Source: JAILLW01 sp045640905 (lineage in GTDB: Bacteria; Bacillota; Clostridia; Lachnospirales; Lachnospiraceae). From it: a stretch of 64,000 nt of DNA. The number at the start of each line of letters is the position of its first letter. Position 1 is the stretch's first letter. The position numbers and the translations under genes are program-made. The DNA lies in assembly GCA_045640905.1 (NCBI GenBank), contig JAZUFW010000054.1, positions 4,764 through 68,763 of the forward strand. The letters run 5' to 3'. Shown piece after piece: positions 1 to 8,145 of the stretch. Under the pieces are notes generated by a model. It had not been told where the DNA came from and did not search any database. It saw nothing but the letters and a program-made list of their open reading frames with translations.

Positions 1-301
1 CGGAAAGGTTAGGTTCGATATCCTTCTTGTACATGTCAGCCTGAAGTTCATCATTAATCAAAATCATAATAATGTCGGCTTTTTTTGCAGCTTCTGCAGC
101 TGTATATACTTCAAATCCCTGTGCCTCAGCCTTCTTCCAACTCTTAGAGCCTTCATAAAGACCAATAATAACGTGGCAACCTGATTCCTTAGCATTTAAT
201 GCATGTGCGTGTCCCTGGCTACCGTAACCAATGACAGCGATTGTCTTACCTTCCAATAAAGAGAGATTACAATCTTCCTGGTAATAAATTTTGTTTGCCA
301 T
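1..301 (-). CDS. ilvC: Ketol-acid reductoisomerase, N-terminal part (cut by window edge)
   Basis: This is the first 100 codons of acetohydroxyacid isomeroreductase, the NADPH-dependent second step of isoleucine and valine synthesis; the rest lies beyond position 1. The start of the protein reads MANKIYYQEDCNLSLLEGKT, followed by the Rossmann-fold motif GYGSQGHAHALN that is typical of the family. Two ATGs lie six bases apart (307 and 301). The GGAG ribosome binding site is eight bases from the second and only two from the first, so 301 is chosen. It is the last visible gene of an ilvB-ilvN-ilvN-ilvC run, 41 bases after the second small-subunit gene. Confidence 0.93.
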   Translation of the reverse strand, partial: MANKIYYQEDCNLSLLEGKTIAVIGYGSQGHAHALNAKESGCHVIIGLYEGSKSWKKAEAQGFEVYTAAEAAKKADIIMILINDELQADMYKKDIEPNLS

Positions 302-342
302 TTTCATGACTCCTTTCATATATGAAAAAAATTTGTTAACGA

Positions 343-840
343 TTATAAATAAATAACTCCTTCAGCACCTCTGCAGAGACCTGCAATACCGGTTCTGGCC
401 AGTTCCAATATCTCATAATCACGCAAAATATCAAGGAAAGAATCAATTTTAGCCTGGTTACCGGTTAACTCAATAATCAAACTGTCATAAGAAACATCGA
501 TGATCTTTGCTTTATAAAAATCAACAATGGACTTAACGTCTTCTCTTTGCTTGGCGTTAGCTCTAACCTTAACCAATGCCAACTCTCTGTATACAGATTC
601 ATCGGGAATCAATTCCTTGACGTCACGAATGTCTTCAAGTTTGGCAACCTGCTTTTCAATCTGATCCAGTACTTCATCTTCACCGGAAGCCACTATGGTA
701 ATTCTGGAATAACGGGGATCAGCCGTAACTCCCGCCGTTATGGATTCGATATTATATCCTCTGCGGGAAAAAAGCCCTGATATACGGCTAAGTACACCTG
801 TTGTATTATCAACTAATATCTGAAAAACCTTTTTATTCAT
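343..840 (-). CDS. ilvN: Acetolactate synthase small (regulatory) subunit, copy 2
   Basis: This 165-residue protein is the ACT-domain regulatory subunit of acetohydroxyacid synthase, which confers valine feedback control on the large subunit. The N-terminal ACT domain (about residues 4-80) has the family signature TGVLSRISGLFSRRGYNIES. The C-terminal half carries the usual RELALVKV segment and the closing ELARTGIAGLCRG. An in-frame TTG at 852 overlaps the ribosome binding site TTGGAG, so ATG 840 is the supported start. Of the two tandem small-subunit genes this one looks the more canonical in its second half. It sits between the other copy and ilvC. Confidence 0.9.
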   Translation of the reverse strand: MNKKVFQILVDNTTGVLSRISGLFSRRGYNIESITAGVTADPRYSRITIVASGEDEVLDQIEKQVAKLEDIRDVKELIPDESVYRELALVKVRANAKQREDVKSIVDFYKAKIIDVSYDSLIIELTGNQAKIDSFLDILRDYEILELARTGIAGLCRGAEGVIYL

Positions 841-907
841 ACTAAACTCCAATCGGTCTTAAACCTTAGTTAGTTTATCATGGTAAAGTGTAAAATTCAA
901 TACGTAA

Positions 908-1393
908 CTACTCGGATAAAGAACATTTTTGCAAAGCAAGGCAACCTGTTCTGGCTACTTCGACAATCGAAATACCCTTCAGCATGTCAAGAAGGAGGCT
1001 GATTCTTTCCGGAGTATCACACATTTTAATAAGCATCAGATTTTTAGACATGTCGATGATGTTAGCGCTTAAGATATCACAGATTTCCATGATATCGCGT
1101 CTGTTGTTCTTGTTGTACTTAACTTTAACAAACATAAGCTCGCATCGAATACTTTCTTCTTCATAGAAAGTTTTAACCTTAATGACATCAAGCTTTTTAT
1201 TGAGCTGCTTTTCAACCTGTTCAATAGTTCTCGAATCTCCGGAGGAAACTATGGTCATTCTGGAAACGGAATTGTCTTCGGTTTCTCCGACAGCCAATGA
1301 ATCAATATTAAAATTTCTGCGTGAAAAAAGGCCGGAAACTTTTGATAAAACACCGGATCTGTTTTCTACAAGTACCGAATATATTTTTTTCAT
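908..1393 (-). CDS. ilvN: Acetolactate synthase small subunit paralogue, copy 1
   Basis: This is a second ACT-domain regulatory subunit of 161 residues, directly downstream (12 bases) of the large-subunit gene at 1406-3019. The ACT signature is clear (SGVLSKVSGLFSRRNFNIDS, then SRMTIVSSGD), and the end VEVARTGCLALQKC matches the family. The middle and C-terminal parts differ strongly from the neighbouring copy, so this is an old paralogue and not a recent duplicate. A well-spaced AAAGGAG supports the ATG at 1393. The pair may give two regulatory inputs to one catalytic subunit, or each may serve a different large subunit; the second large subunit in this window has no small subunit beside it. 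Confidence 0.87.
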   Translation of the reverse strand: MKKIYSVLVENRSGVLSKVSGLFSRRNFNIDSLAVGETEDNSVSRMTIVSSGDSRTIEQVEKQLNKKLDVIKVKTFYEEESIRCELMFVKVKYNKNNRRDIMEICDILSANIIDMSKNLMLIKMCDTPERISLLLDMLKGISIVEVARTGCLALQKCSLSE

Positions 1394-1405
1394 CTAAAAA
1401 CTCCT

Positions 1406-3019
1406 TTATACCAAATCCATGGGATCAATCATGCATTCCAAAATAACGGATTCATCATTTTTAAGGAACTCATCAATCACATCTTCGGCTTTTTTCATAT
1501 TTGAAAGCTTCAAATATTTAATATCATAAGCTTCTGAAATTTTCTTTAAATCAGGCTTATTATCAAGATAAACAACAGAGTATTTATCATCATAAGCAAA
1601 ATGCTGATACTGCCTAACCATACCCAAATAATTATTGCGTAATACAATTATTTTAACGGGAACATCATACTGCATTATAGTAGCCAGTTCCATCATGGAC
1701 ATCTGGAAAGAACCGTCACCGCAAACAGCAATTACCTGCTTTTTGGGTGTTCCAAGTTTAGCACCCATGGCCGCGGGAATGGAATATCCCATGGTTCCCA
1801 TACCGCCGCTTGTTAAGAATCTGCCTTCTTTAACTATATGATAAGCACAACTCCAAATCTGATTCTGACCTACATCGGCAACATATACACCGTCTTTATC
1901 CATTTTGTCCGAAAGAATAGTAATGAACTCTTCAGGGTCGACAAAGTCTTTGTTCGGTGTTCTTTCTACCTTCATAGTTTCTCTGTATGTTCTTAAGGTA
2001 TTAACCCACTCGGTGGAATTAACATCAAATTCCAAGTCATTCAATTCATCAAATATATGTTTGCAGTCACCGACTATGGGAATTGTCGCCAATGCGTTTT
2101 TACCAATCTCCGCAGGGTCAACATCAATATGAATCAAAACTTTATTTTCCATCACCAAATCAGGCTGGGAAATAGCTCTGTCTGCAACTCTCGCGCCGAC
2201 CATGATAATCAAATCGGCTTCGTTCATAGCACGATTTGCGTACATTTTACCGTTGTTTCCTACCATTCCGAAATATAAAGGATCTTTGGTAGGCATAACG
2301 CCTATTCCCATCATGGTAGAAACTACAGGCACATTATGCTTTTCGGCAAAAGTTCTGAGGCTCTTTTGAGCTCCTGAAAGCAAAACGCCTCCACCTGCAC
2401 AAATAATGGGCTTTTTGGAATTAGCCAATCTGTCTGCAGCTTTCTTAATCTGAACGGTATTTCCCTTAACAGTAGGTTTATATGTTCTCATGGATACTGT
2501 TTCGGGATATACGAACTTCTTTATTTCCGCATTCTGAACATCAATGGGAATATCGATAAGAACAGGTCCTTTTCTTCCTGATGAAGCAATATAGAATGCT
2601 TCTTTCATAATTCTGGGAATATCCTCAACATTACGAACTAAATAAGAGTATTTAACAAAAGACTCAACAGCTCCCGTAATATCAGCTTCCTGGAAAACAT
2701 CAGAGCCCAACAATTCGGAATTAACCTGTCCCGTAATACATACTAGCGGTATACTGTCTGCAAATGCCGTAGCTATACCTGTAATAAGGTTGGTAGCTCC
2801 CGGGCCGGAGGTAACAACACAAACACCTACTTCGTTTGTTACACGAGCATATCCGCTGGCAGCATGAGCCGCATTCTGTTCAGTTCTGATTAAAACAGTC
2901 TGAACACCGGAGTTAAGAATGCTGTTATAAAAAGGACATATAGCAACTCCGGGATATCCAAATACATATTTTACTTTTTCTGCTTCAAGGCATTTTACCA
3001 ATGCGTCCGAACCTAACAT
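1406..3019 (-). CDS. ilvB: Acetolactate synthase large (catalytic) subunit, paralogue A
   Basis: This thiamine-diphosphate enzyme condenses pyruvate with pyruvate or 2-oxobutyrate, the first common step of valine and isoleucine synthesis. The 537-residue protein has the three expected domains. The N-terminal Pyr domain carries the catalytic glutamate in RTEQNAAHAASGYAR. The middle FAD-type domain starts near residue 190. The C-terminal PP domain has the GDGSFQMSMMELAT...NN thiamine-diphosphate/Mg motif. An upstream ATG at 3034 lacks a ribosome binding site, while GCAGGAG lies six bases before ATG 3019. It heads the ilvB-ilvN-ilvN-ilvC cluster. It is clearly diverged from the paralogue at 23664-25352, for example GYPGVAICPFY against GYPGGTILNVY. 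Confidence 0.9.
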   Translation of the reverse strand: MLGSDALVKCLEAEKVKYVFGYPGVAICPFYNSILNSGVQTVLIRTEQNAAHAASGYARVTNEVGVCVVTSGPGATNLITGIATAFADSIPLVCITGQVNSELLGSDVFQEADITGAVESFVKYSYLVRNVEDIPRIMKEAFYIASSGRKGPVLIDIPIDVQNAEIKKFVYPETVSMRTYKPTVKGNTVQIKKAADRLANSKKPIICAGGGVLLSGAQKSLRTFAEKHNVPVVSTMMGIGVMPTKDPLYFGMVGNNGKMYANRAMNEADLIIMVGARVADRAISQPDLVMENKVLIHIDVDPAEIGKNALATIPIVGDCKHIFDELNDLEFDVNSTEWVNTLRTYRETMKVERTPNKDFVDPEEFITILSDKMDKDGVYVADVGQNQIWSCAYHIVKEGRFLTSGGMGTMGYSIPAAMGAKLGTPKKQVIAVCGDGSFQMSMMELATIMQYDVPVKIIVLRNNYLGMVRQYQHFAYDDKYSVVYLDNKPDLKKISEAYDIKYLKLSNMKKAEDVIDEFLKNDESVILECMIDPMDLV

Positions 3020-3081
3020 AATAATCTCCTGCATCTATGTGTTCCCAAAAGGGAGTATATTATAAATCTTTATAAAGTATA

Positions 3082-5508
3082 CTAACCTAACAGTTTCTTT
3101 GCAACCAAAACGCTTTCCGCTGCGTCTTTTGAATAACCGTCGGCACCTATTTCCTTTGCATAGTCTTCGGTAATTACCGCTCCGCCGACCATAATCTTTG
3201 ATTTGCAGCCCTTGTCCTTCGCATATTTAATCACACGCTTCATTTCATCCATCGTTGTCGTCATAAGCGCCGACAATCCGATAATTGCTGCATTTTCCTT
3301 AATTGCTGCATCCACTATCTCCTCACGAGCAACATCCTTTCCCAGGTCGATTACTTTGAATCCGTGATTTGACAACATCATAGCTACCAGATTTTTTCCG
3401 ATATCGTGAATATCTCCTTTAACCGTAGCTAAAACTATTGTCGGAGTATCTTTTTGATTTTCTTTCTTTTCCATTGTCTTTTCCAAAACTGCAATGGAAC
3501 TTTTCATGGTTTCGGCCGATGCAATAAGCTGCGGCAGGAAATATTTTCCGTCATTAAAGTATTTCCCGACTTCGTCAATAGCGGGCATTAATGTGTTATT
3601 CAAAATATCATCGGCAGTTCTTAGTTTAAGTTCATTTTCGGTGTGTTCAACAACACCTTCCTTATTTCCTTTTAAAACATCCTTATACAAAACATTTTCG
3701 GAAGCGGAATTATTCTGCACGGATACATCATTTGCGCTTTGCTTGTTTTTGCTTTCAAGTACAAATGAATGTTCATTCATTCTGTCAATATATGCAATGT
3801 CCGCGCCGTCTTTAGCCATCAGTAAATCTGATGCAAAAGAAGCATTCATAAGCATTTCCTGTGAAGGATTCATAATGGCCATAGAAAGTCCTGCACTAAT
3901 AGCCATCGTTAAAAATGCGGTGTTTACGAAGCTTCGTTCGGGTAATCCGAAGGAAATATTTGAAAGTCCGCATGTTGACAAAAAATTATTGTCCTTTGAA
4001 TATTTAATGGTTTCAAGGACTTCAAGACACGCTTTTTTATTCGCTCCGACAGTTCCTACCAATCCGTCTATAACAATATCTTCCTTGGTAAATCCCATAG
4101 CAAAAGCTTTATCAAGTACCGTATTAATATTCTCAATCTTTTCATCCATATTTTCGGGCAAGCCCTTGTCGGATAACGGCAAAACAATAATCATAGCTCC
4201 GTATTTACGGGCAATCTTCAATTTATCTTCCATTGTCTTGCTTTCGGCGGAAACAGAATTGACCAAAGCACGTCCCGGGTAGAATCTGAGTGCATTTTCA
4301 AGAACATCCGTCTTTGTGGTATCAATAGACAAAGGCAGGGAAGTTGCCACCGTAACTTCTCTTAGGACTTTTTGCATCATTTCATTTTCGTCAATGAGTC
4401 CCATTCCGACATTAATATCAAGGATTTGAGCTCCGCAATTTTCCTGTTCTTCGGTATATTGCAAAACCAAATCAAGTTTGCCTTCTTTGAGTTCTTCCTG
4501 TAATTTCTTTTTTCCTGTCGGATTAATTCTTTCTCCGACAACCAAAAACCTGCCGTCAGGATATAATGGCAACACTTTTCTTTCGGATGAAAGAAATCTT
4601 TTTTGGCATGCTTGTGTTCTTACTTTAACCGGGTAGTCTTTAAACTCATCATGTATAGCTTTTATATATGAAGGATCTGTTCCGCAACATCCGCCAATCA
4701 TTGACGCGCCGTTATCCATAAGCGCTCCGAAGGCTTCTTTAAAATCTGCGGGGGACATATCATAGACAGTCTTTCCGTCTTTATCAAGTGTAGGCATCCC
4801 GGCATTCGGCTTTGCTATCAAAGGAAGATCGGTAACAAGAGCCATCTCCTTAATGATTTGGGCCATCTTGTCCGGTCCTGACGAACAGTTGGCACCGATA
4901 GCACTGACTCCCAATTTATCAAGAACAAGAGCACAGGTTTGAGGGTCCTGCCCGTACAAAGTTCTGCCATCGCTTTCAAAAGTCATGGTACAGATAATGG
5001 GCAAATCACAGACTTCCTTACATGCAATTACAGCACATCTCGTTTCCTGCAAAGACATCATGGTCTCTACGGTAATTAAATCAACACCTGCTTCGCAAAG
5101 ATACTTAACCTGCTCCTTATATACATCAACCAGTTCTTCAAATTCCATATCACCGACAGGACTTAACTGTCTGCCCGTCATGGTAATATCTCCGACCACA
5201 AAAGCCTTATCTCCCGCAGCTTTTTTAGAAAGAGCAACGAGTTCCTTGTTGATATTTTCTATATCATTTTGAAGTCCGTATTCACTGAGCTTTATTCTGT
5301 TAGCCGTAAAGGTAGGCGATAAAATAAACTGTGAACCGTTCTCTATATATGTTTTTTGCAAATCAACCAAAACATCCGGATGTTCCAGTATCCACTTTTC
5401 GGGACATACGCCCGAAGGCATGCCGGACTTAACCAGATTGGAACCTGTGGCACCATCCATAAACAGGACTTTATTTTGGCTTAAACGCGCGAATTCTTCT
5501 TTTGTCAT
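3082..5508 (-). CDS. metH: Cobalamin-dependent methionine synthase, short form without reactivation domain
   Basis: The protein transfers the methyl group of 5-methyltetrahydrofolate to homocysteine through cobalamin. The domains in order are: homocysteine-binding (about 1-295) with zinc cysteines in GANCSSGP and GGCCGTD; pterin-binding (about 315-575) beginning VVGERINPTGKKK; cobalamin cap (about 620-690); and B12-binding (about 695-808) with DIHDIGKN near residue 699, GLSAL and GGAVI. At 808 residues it ends after the B12 domain and lacks the C-terminal S-adenosylmethionine reactivation domain of the roughly 1,200-residue enterobacterial enzyme. Short forms like this are known in Firmicutes and Thermotoga. 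A low-complexity Asn/Ser/Lys linker lies near residues 585-625. It is transcribed towards the ilv cluster. Confidence 0.93.
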   Translation of the reverse strand: MTKEEFARLSQNKVLFMDGATGSNLVKSGMPSGVCPEKWILEHPDVLVDLQKTYIENGSQFILSPTFTANRIKLSEYGLQNDIENINKELVALSKKAAGDKAFVVGDITMTGRQLSPVGDMEFEELVDVYKEQVKYLCEAGVDLITVETMMSLQETRCAVIACKEVCDLPIICTMTFESDGRTLYGQDPQTCALVLDKLGVSAIGANCSSGPDKMAQIIKEMALVTDLPLIAKPNAGMPTLDKDGKTVYDMSPADFKEAFGALMDNGASMIGGCCGTDPSYIKAIHDEFKDYPVKVRTQACQKRFLSSERKVLPLYPDGRFLVVGERINPTGKKKLQEELKEGKLDLVLQYTEEQENCGAQILDINVGMGLIDENEMMQKVLREVTVATSLPLSIDTTKTDVLENALRFYPGRALVNSVSAESKTMEDKLKIARKYGAMIIVLPLSDKGLPENMDEKIENINTVLDKAFAMGFTKEDIVIDGLVGTVGANKKACLEVLETIKYSKDNNFLSTCGLSNISFGLPERSFVNTAFLTMAISAGLSMAIMNPSQEMLMNASFASDLLMAKDGADIAYIDRMNEHSFVLESKNKQSANDVSVQNNSASENVLYKDVLKGNKEGVVEHTENELKLRTADDILNNTLMPAIDEVGKYFNDGKYFLPQLIASAETMKSSIAVLEKTMEKKENQKDTPTIVLATVKGDIHDIGKNLVAMMLSNHGFKVIDLGKDVAREEIVDAAIKENAAIIGLSALMTTTMDEMKRVIKYAKDKGCKSKIMVGGAVITEDYAKEIGADGYSKDAAESVLVAKKLLG

Positions 5509-5552
5509 AAATACTCTCTTTCAATATGGTTTCTTGATAAACGTTCTTATTT

Positions 5553-5581
5553 ATGATAATTTATTTAATGGATTTTTTAAA
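5553..5581 (-). promoter_or_regulatory. Possible sigma-A-type promoter for metH
   Basis: Read on the minus strand, TTTAAA (5576-5581) and TATCAT (5553-5558) are separated by 17 bases. They stand 45 bases upstream of the metH start, in the 93-base gap between divergent genes. The -10 matches five of six consensus bases and the -35 four of six. The gap is too short for a SAM or cobalamin riboswitch and I see none. Confidence 0.4.
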
Positions 5582-5601
5582 GTTAAAAAAGGAATTTGTT
5601 T

Positions 5602-6174
5602 ATGAATAAATTACGTTTTTTGATTGTTTGTGTAATAACAACAATTTGTATTTGCGGATGTTCTTCCACAGACAGTACTACCGCCAAGTATAAGGCAAAT
5701 ATGGATGTCTTCTTTGAAAACATGGTAACTTTGGACGATAACATTAACGCCATCGAGCCCGAAAGTGATGAAGCCGTTTCCAAATTTTTAAAGTATATTG
5801 ATTCAATGGATACGAATTTTGCACAAATGGCTTCTTTGGAGGTTCCCGAAGGATACGAAGATTTAAAAACAGTTGCCGAGAACGCTTCATCGAAAATGTC
5901 GGAAGCTGCCGGATATTTTCATACAGCCTATGACGGGGAATATGATGATATGGCATTCAGCAATGGATATGATTGTTACATAGATGCCAACAACAAACTA
6001 AAGATAATCGTTAAAGCGCTTCATGGTGAATATAACAGCAATTCATCAGATGAAACCTCTGAAACCGATAATCCGGCATCAGATATTTTGACAGAAAGCA
6101 TCTCTCCTTCGGAAAGCGAACCTTCCGAAGACGATTTTGACACCGATGAAGACACTGTGTTTTACACAGAATAA
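5602..6174 (+). CDS. Small acidic lipoprotein of unknown function
   Basis: I do not recognise the family. The 190-residue product begins MNKLRFLIVCVITTICICGC. This is a type II signal peptide with a lipobox (I-C-G-C) and a lipidated Cys at position 20, so the protein should be anchored on the outer face of the membrane. The mature part is mostly helical-looking and acidic. It ends in a Ser/Glu/Asp-rich tail (about 150-190) that is probably disordered. AAAGGAA precedes ATG 5602; an in-frame TTG six bases upstream falls in the spacer after it and is not favoured. It is a single plus-strand gene diverging from metH, closed by a hairpin terminator shared with the converging gene. Confidence 0.75.
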   Translation: MNKLRFLIVCVITTICICGCSSTDSTTAKYKANMDVFFENMVTLDDNINAIEPESDEAVSKFLKYIDSMDTNFAQMASLEVPEGYEDLKTVAENASSKMSEAAGYFHTAYDGEYDDMAFSNGYDCYIDANNKLKIIVKALHGEYNSNSSDETSETDNPASDILTESISPSESEPSEDDFDTDEDTVFYTE

Positions 6175-6180
6175 TAAATT

Positions 6181-6207
6181 AGGCTTTTGAGTAATACTCA
6201 AAAGCCT
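6181..6207. terminator. Bidirectional rho-independent terminator
   Basis: AGGCTTTTGAGT (6181-6192) pairs with ACTCAAAAGCCT (6196-6207) over 12 base pairs around the three-base loop AAT. A T-rich run follows on the plus strand and an A/T-rich run follows in the other direction. It lies seven bases after the lipoprotein stop and five bases before the end of the converging flavodoxin-ferredoxin gene, so it can serve both. Confidence 0.85.
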
Positions 6208-6212
6208 TTTCT

Positions 6213-7040
6213 TTAATACACTTCTATTTCACATCTGTTCTCACTATAGTTATTAATCAAATATTGAACATGACTCAAAAATTCCGCATCATCAAAATGT
6301 TTTGCCCCATTCGGACAGTTCTTTATACATTTTTGACATTTAATGCATATTCCCTGAGGAATTGTCACGCTTTCTTTAAAACAGTTCATGGGACAACTAT
6401 ATTTACATTCATTACACTGCGAACATTTGCTCTCGTCTGTAACGGGCATAGCCTTTAAAAATACAGCATCTGTTCCGTCTTCCTTTTTCGGAACATAATA
6501 CTTCATATCTTCAAACTTATCTCCCGGCAACGAATCGGCCTTTAATAACTTAATATTTCCGGCAGCAATTTTCTTTCCGATTTCAACTCCTTTATTAAAA
6601 AGAAAATCAAGATCCTCCTGTGAAGGACGTCCTTTTGCCAATTTATCGGTAAAAGCATGCTCTGATGGGACAGCGAATGCATTAATAATTTCAAAATCAT
6701 TTTGCTCCATCAGAAAGGATAATTCCTTTAACGAATTATCATATGCTCTGTTTCCGTATGTAACCAGGCTGATACCCAAAGTTTTGTTTCCGACAATTGA
6801 CTGCTCGACATAGGGCATTACCTTGTTGGGAATTCTGCCTGCGTATGTAGGGAATCCCAAAAGAACAATATCATCTTCTCCGAATTCATAAACGCCTCTT
6901 CTGTCGTTCGGCCCTGTTAAATCAATAGAATAAAAATCATTTTCCGAAACGACTTTGGCTATTCCTTTGGCCAAGGCACGCACAGCATTTTTAGTATTCT
7001 CTGTGGGTGAAAAAAACAATGCAAAAACTTCTTTACTCAT
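6213..7040 (-). CDS. Flavodoxin-like/ferredoxin fusion protein (EFR1-type ferrodoxin)
   Basis: The 275-residue protein joins an N-terminal flavodoxin-like domain (about 1-165) to a C-terminal bacterial ferredoxin module. The flavodoxin part has a phosphate-binding loop FFSPTENTKNAV. The ferredoxin part has two 4Fe-4S clusters, CSQCNECKYSCPMNC and CIKCQKCIKNCP. This matches the EFR1 family of clostridial ferrodoxins, which presumably shuttle electrons between flavin and FeS partners; the physiological partner is not visible here. Of the tandem ATGs at 7043 and 7040, the second is better spaced from AAGGA. The longer reading frame back to 7091 would run through the upstream terminator and is rejected. 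It is a monocistronic gene between two terminators. Confidence 0.85.
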   Translation of the reverse strand: MSKEVFALFFSPTENTKNAVRALAKGIAKVVSENDFYSIDLTGPNDRRGVYEFGEDDIVLLGFPTYAGRIPNKVMPYVEQSIVGNKTLGISLVTYGNRAYDNSLKELSFLMEQNDFEIINAFAVPSEHAFTDKLAKGRPSQEDLDFLFNKGVEIGKKIAAGNIKLLKADSLPGDKFEDMKYYVPKKEDGTDAVFLKAMPVTDESKCSQCNECKYSCPMNCFKESVTIPQGICIKCQKCIKNCPNGAKHFDDAEFLSHVQYLINNYSENRCEIEVY

Positions 7041-7062
7041 CATTAATCCTTCATATGACAAA

Positions 7063-7089
7063 GCGGCGTCAGTTAAATACTGACGCCGC
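7063..7089 (-). terminator. Terminator of the GGGtGRT/NifU-like operon
   Basis: GCGGCGTCAG (7063-7072) and CTGACGCCGC (7080-7089) form a ten-base-pair GC-rich stem with a seven-base loop. On the minus strand it is followed by TTTGT. It lies 24 bases after the stop of the gene at 7113 and only about 23 bases upstream of the next start at 7040. Confidence 0.8.
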
Positions 7090-7112
7090 AATTATACATT
7101 AATAATTCTGTC

Positions 7113-8132
7113 TTAGAACTTGCCTGCTGTAGCAGCTTCTTCGATAGAAACAGCTGTAGAAACAGTCATACCAACCATAGGGTTGTTACCTGCTCCGATA
7201 AGACCCATCATCTCAACGTGTGCGGGAACTGAAGAAGAACCTGCAAACTGAGCATCTGAGTGCATACGTCCCATGGTATCTGTCATACCGTAAGAAGCAG
7301 GACCTGCAGCCATGTTATCGGGATGAAGTGTACGTCCTGTACCACCGCCAGAAGCAACTGAGAAATACTTCTTGCCGGCTTCAATTCTTTCCTTCTTGTA
7401 TGTACCTGCAACGGGATGCTGGAATCTTGTAGGGTTGGTAGAGTTACCTGTGATAGAAACGTCAACGTTTTCCTTCCACATGATAGCAACACCTTCGCAA
7501 ACGTCATTAGCACCGTAGCAGTTAACCTTTGCACGAGGAGAAGCAGGATCCTTTGAGTAGCACTTACGAGATACTTCTTTAACTGTATTTGTATAAGGAT
7601 CATACTCTGTCTCAACAAATGTAAATCCGTTGATTCTGGAAATAATCTGAGCAGCATCCTTTCCTAAACCGTTAAGGATAACACGAAGAGGTGTCTTACG
7701 AACTCTGTTAGCTTTTTCAGCGATACCGATAGCACCTTCTGCAGCTGCAAAAGATTCATGTCCTGCAAGGAATGCAAAACATTCTGTATCTTCTTCAAGT
7801 AACATCTTTCCTAAATTACCGTGGCCGAGACCAACCTTACGAGTGTCGGCAACAGATCCGGGAATACAGAAAGCCTGAAGTCCTTCACCGATTGCAGCAG
7901 CTGCATCGGCAGCCTTACGACAATTCTTCTTGATTGCGATAGCTGCACCAACTGTATATGCCCATTTAGCGTTTTCAAAACAGATAGGCTGAATTCCTTC
8001 GATAAGGTGGTATACATCAATACCGGCCTTCTCTGTGATTTCTTTACATTCTTCAATAGAAGAGATTCCGTACTCCTTAAGCTTAGCTAAAATCTGAGGT
8101 TCTCTTCTTTCATACGATTCAAATAAAGCCAT
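7113..8132 (-). CDS. GGGtGRT family protein, function unknown
   Basis: The 339-residue protein carries the sequence GGGTGRT at residues 262-268, the feature that names the GGGtGRT protein family. This sits in a highly conserved-looking C-terminal half rich in Gly, Met and small residues (for example GMTDTMGRMHSDAQFAG). There is no signal peptide or membrane segment, so it should be cytosolic. Several cysteines (51, 71, 89, 118, 191, 205, 212) could bind metal, but no classical cluster motif is visible. A near-perfect AAGGAGGAG precedes the ATG. It follows the NifU-like gene by 13 bases and shares its promoter and terminator, so the two products probably act together, perhaps in FeS or metal handling. 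That role is inference. Confidence 0.85.
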   Translation of the reverse strand: MALFESYERREPQILAKLKEYGISSIEECKEITEKAGIDVYHLIEGIQPICFENAKWAYTVGAAIAIKKNCRKAADAAAAIGEGLQAFCIPGSVADTRKVGLGHGNLGKMLLEEDTECFAFLAGHESFAAAEGAIGIAEKANRVRKTPLRVILNGLGKDAAQIISRINGFTFVETEYDPYTNTVKEVSRKCYSKDPASPRAKVNCYGANDVCEGVAIMWKENVDVSITGNSTNPTRFQHPVAGTYKKERIEAGKKYFSVASGGGTGRTLHPDNMAAGPASYGMTDTMGRMHSDAQFAGSSSVPAHVEMMGLIGAGNNPMVGMTVSTAVSIEEAATAGKF

Positions 8133-8145
8133 CTTTTTCTCCTCC

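Noticed and set aside
838..852. TTG at 852 as the start of the second ilvN
   Set aside because: The TTG is part of the ribosome binding site TTGGAG for the ATG at 840.
3020..3081. A T-box leader before the ilvB cluster
   Set aside because: The gap is 62 bases, far too short for a T-box; there is only a TATAAT-like box and a small TCCC/GGGA hairpin.
3494..4282. A 262-codon open frame on the plus strand
   Set aside because: It is antisense to metH, has no ribosome binding site and a Ser-rich composition typical of a shadow frame; metH on the other strand is unambiguous.
5509..5601. A SAM or cobalamin riboswitch upstream of metH
   Set aside because: The gap is only 93 bases, shared with a divergent gene, and no B12-box or SAM-type stem pattern is visible.
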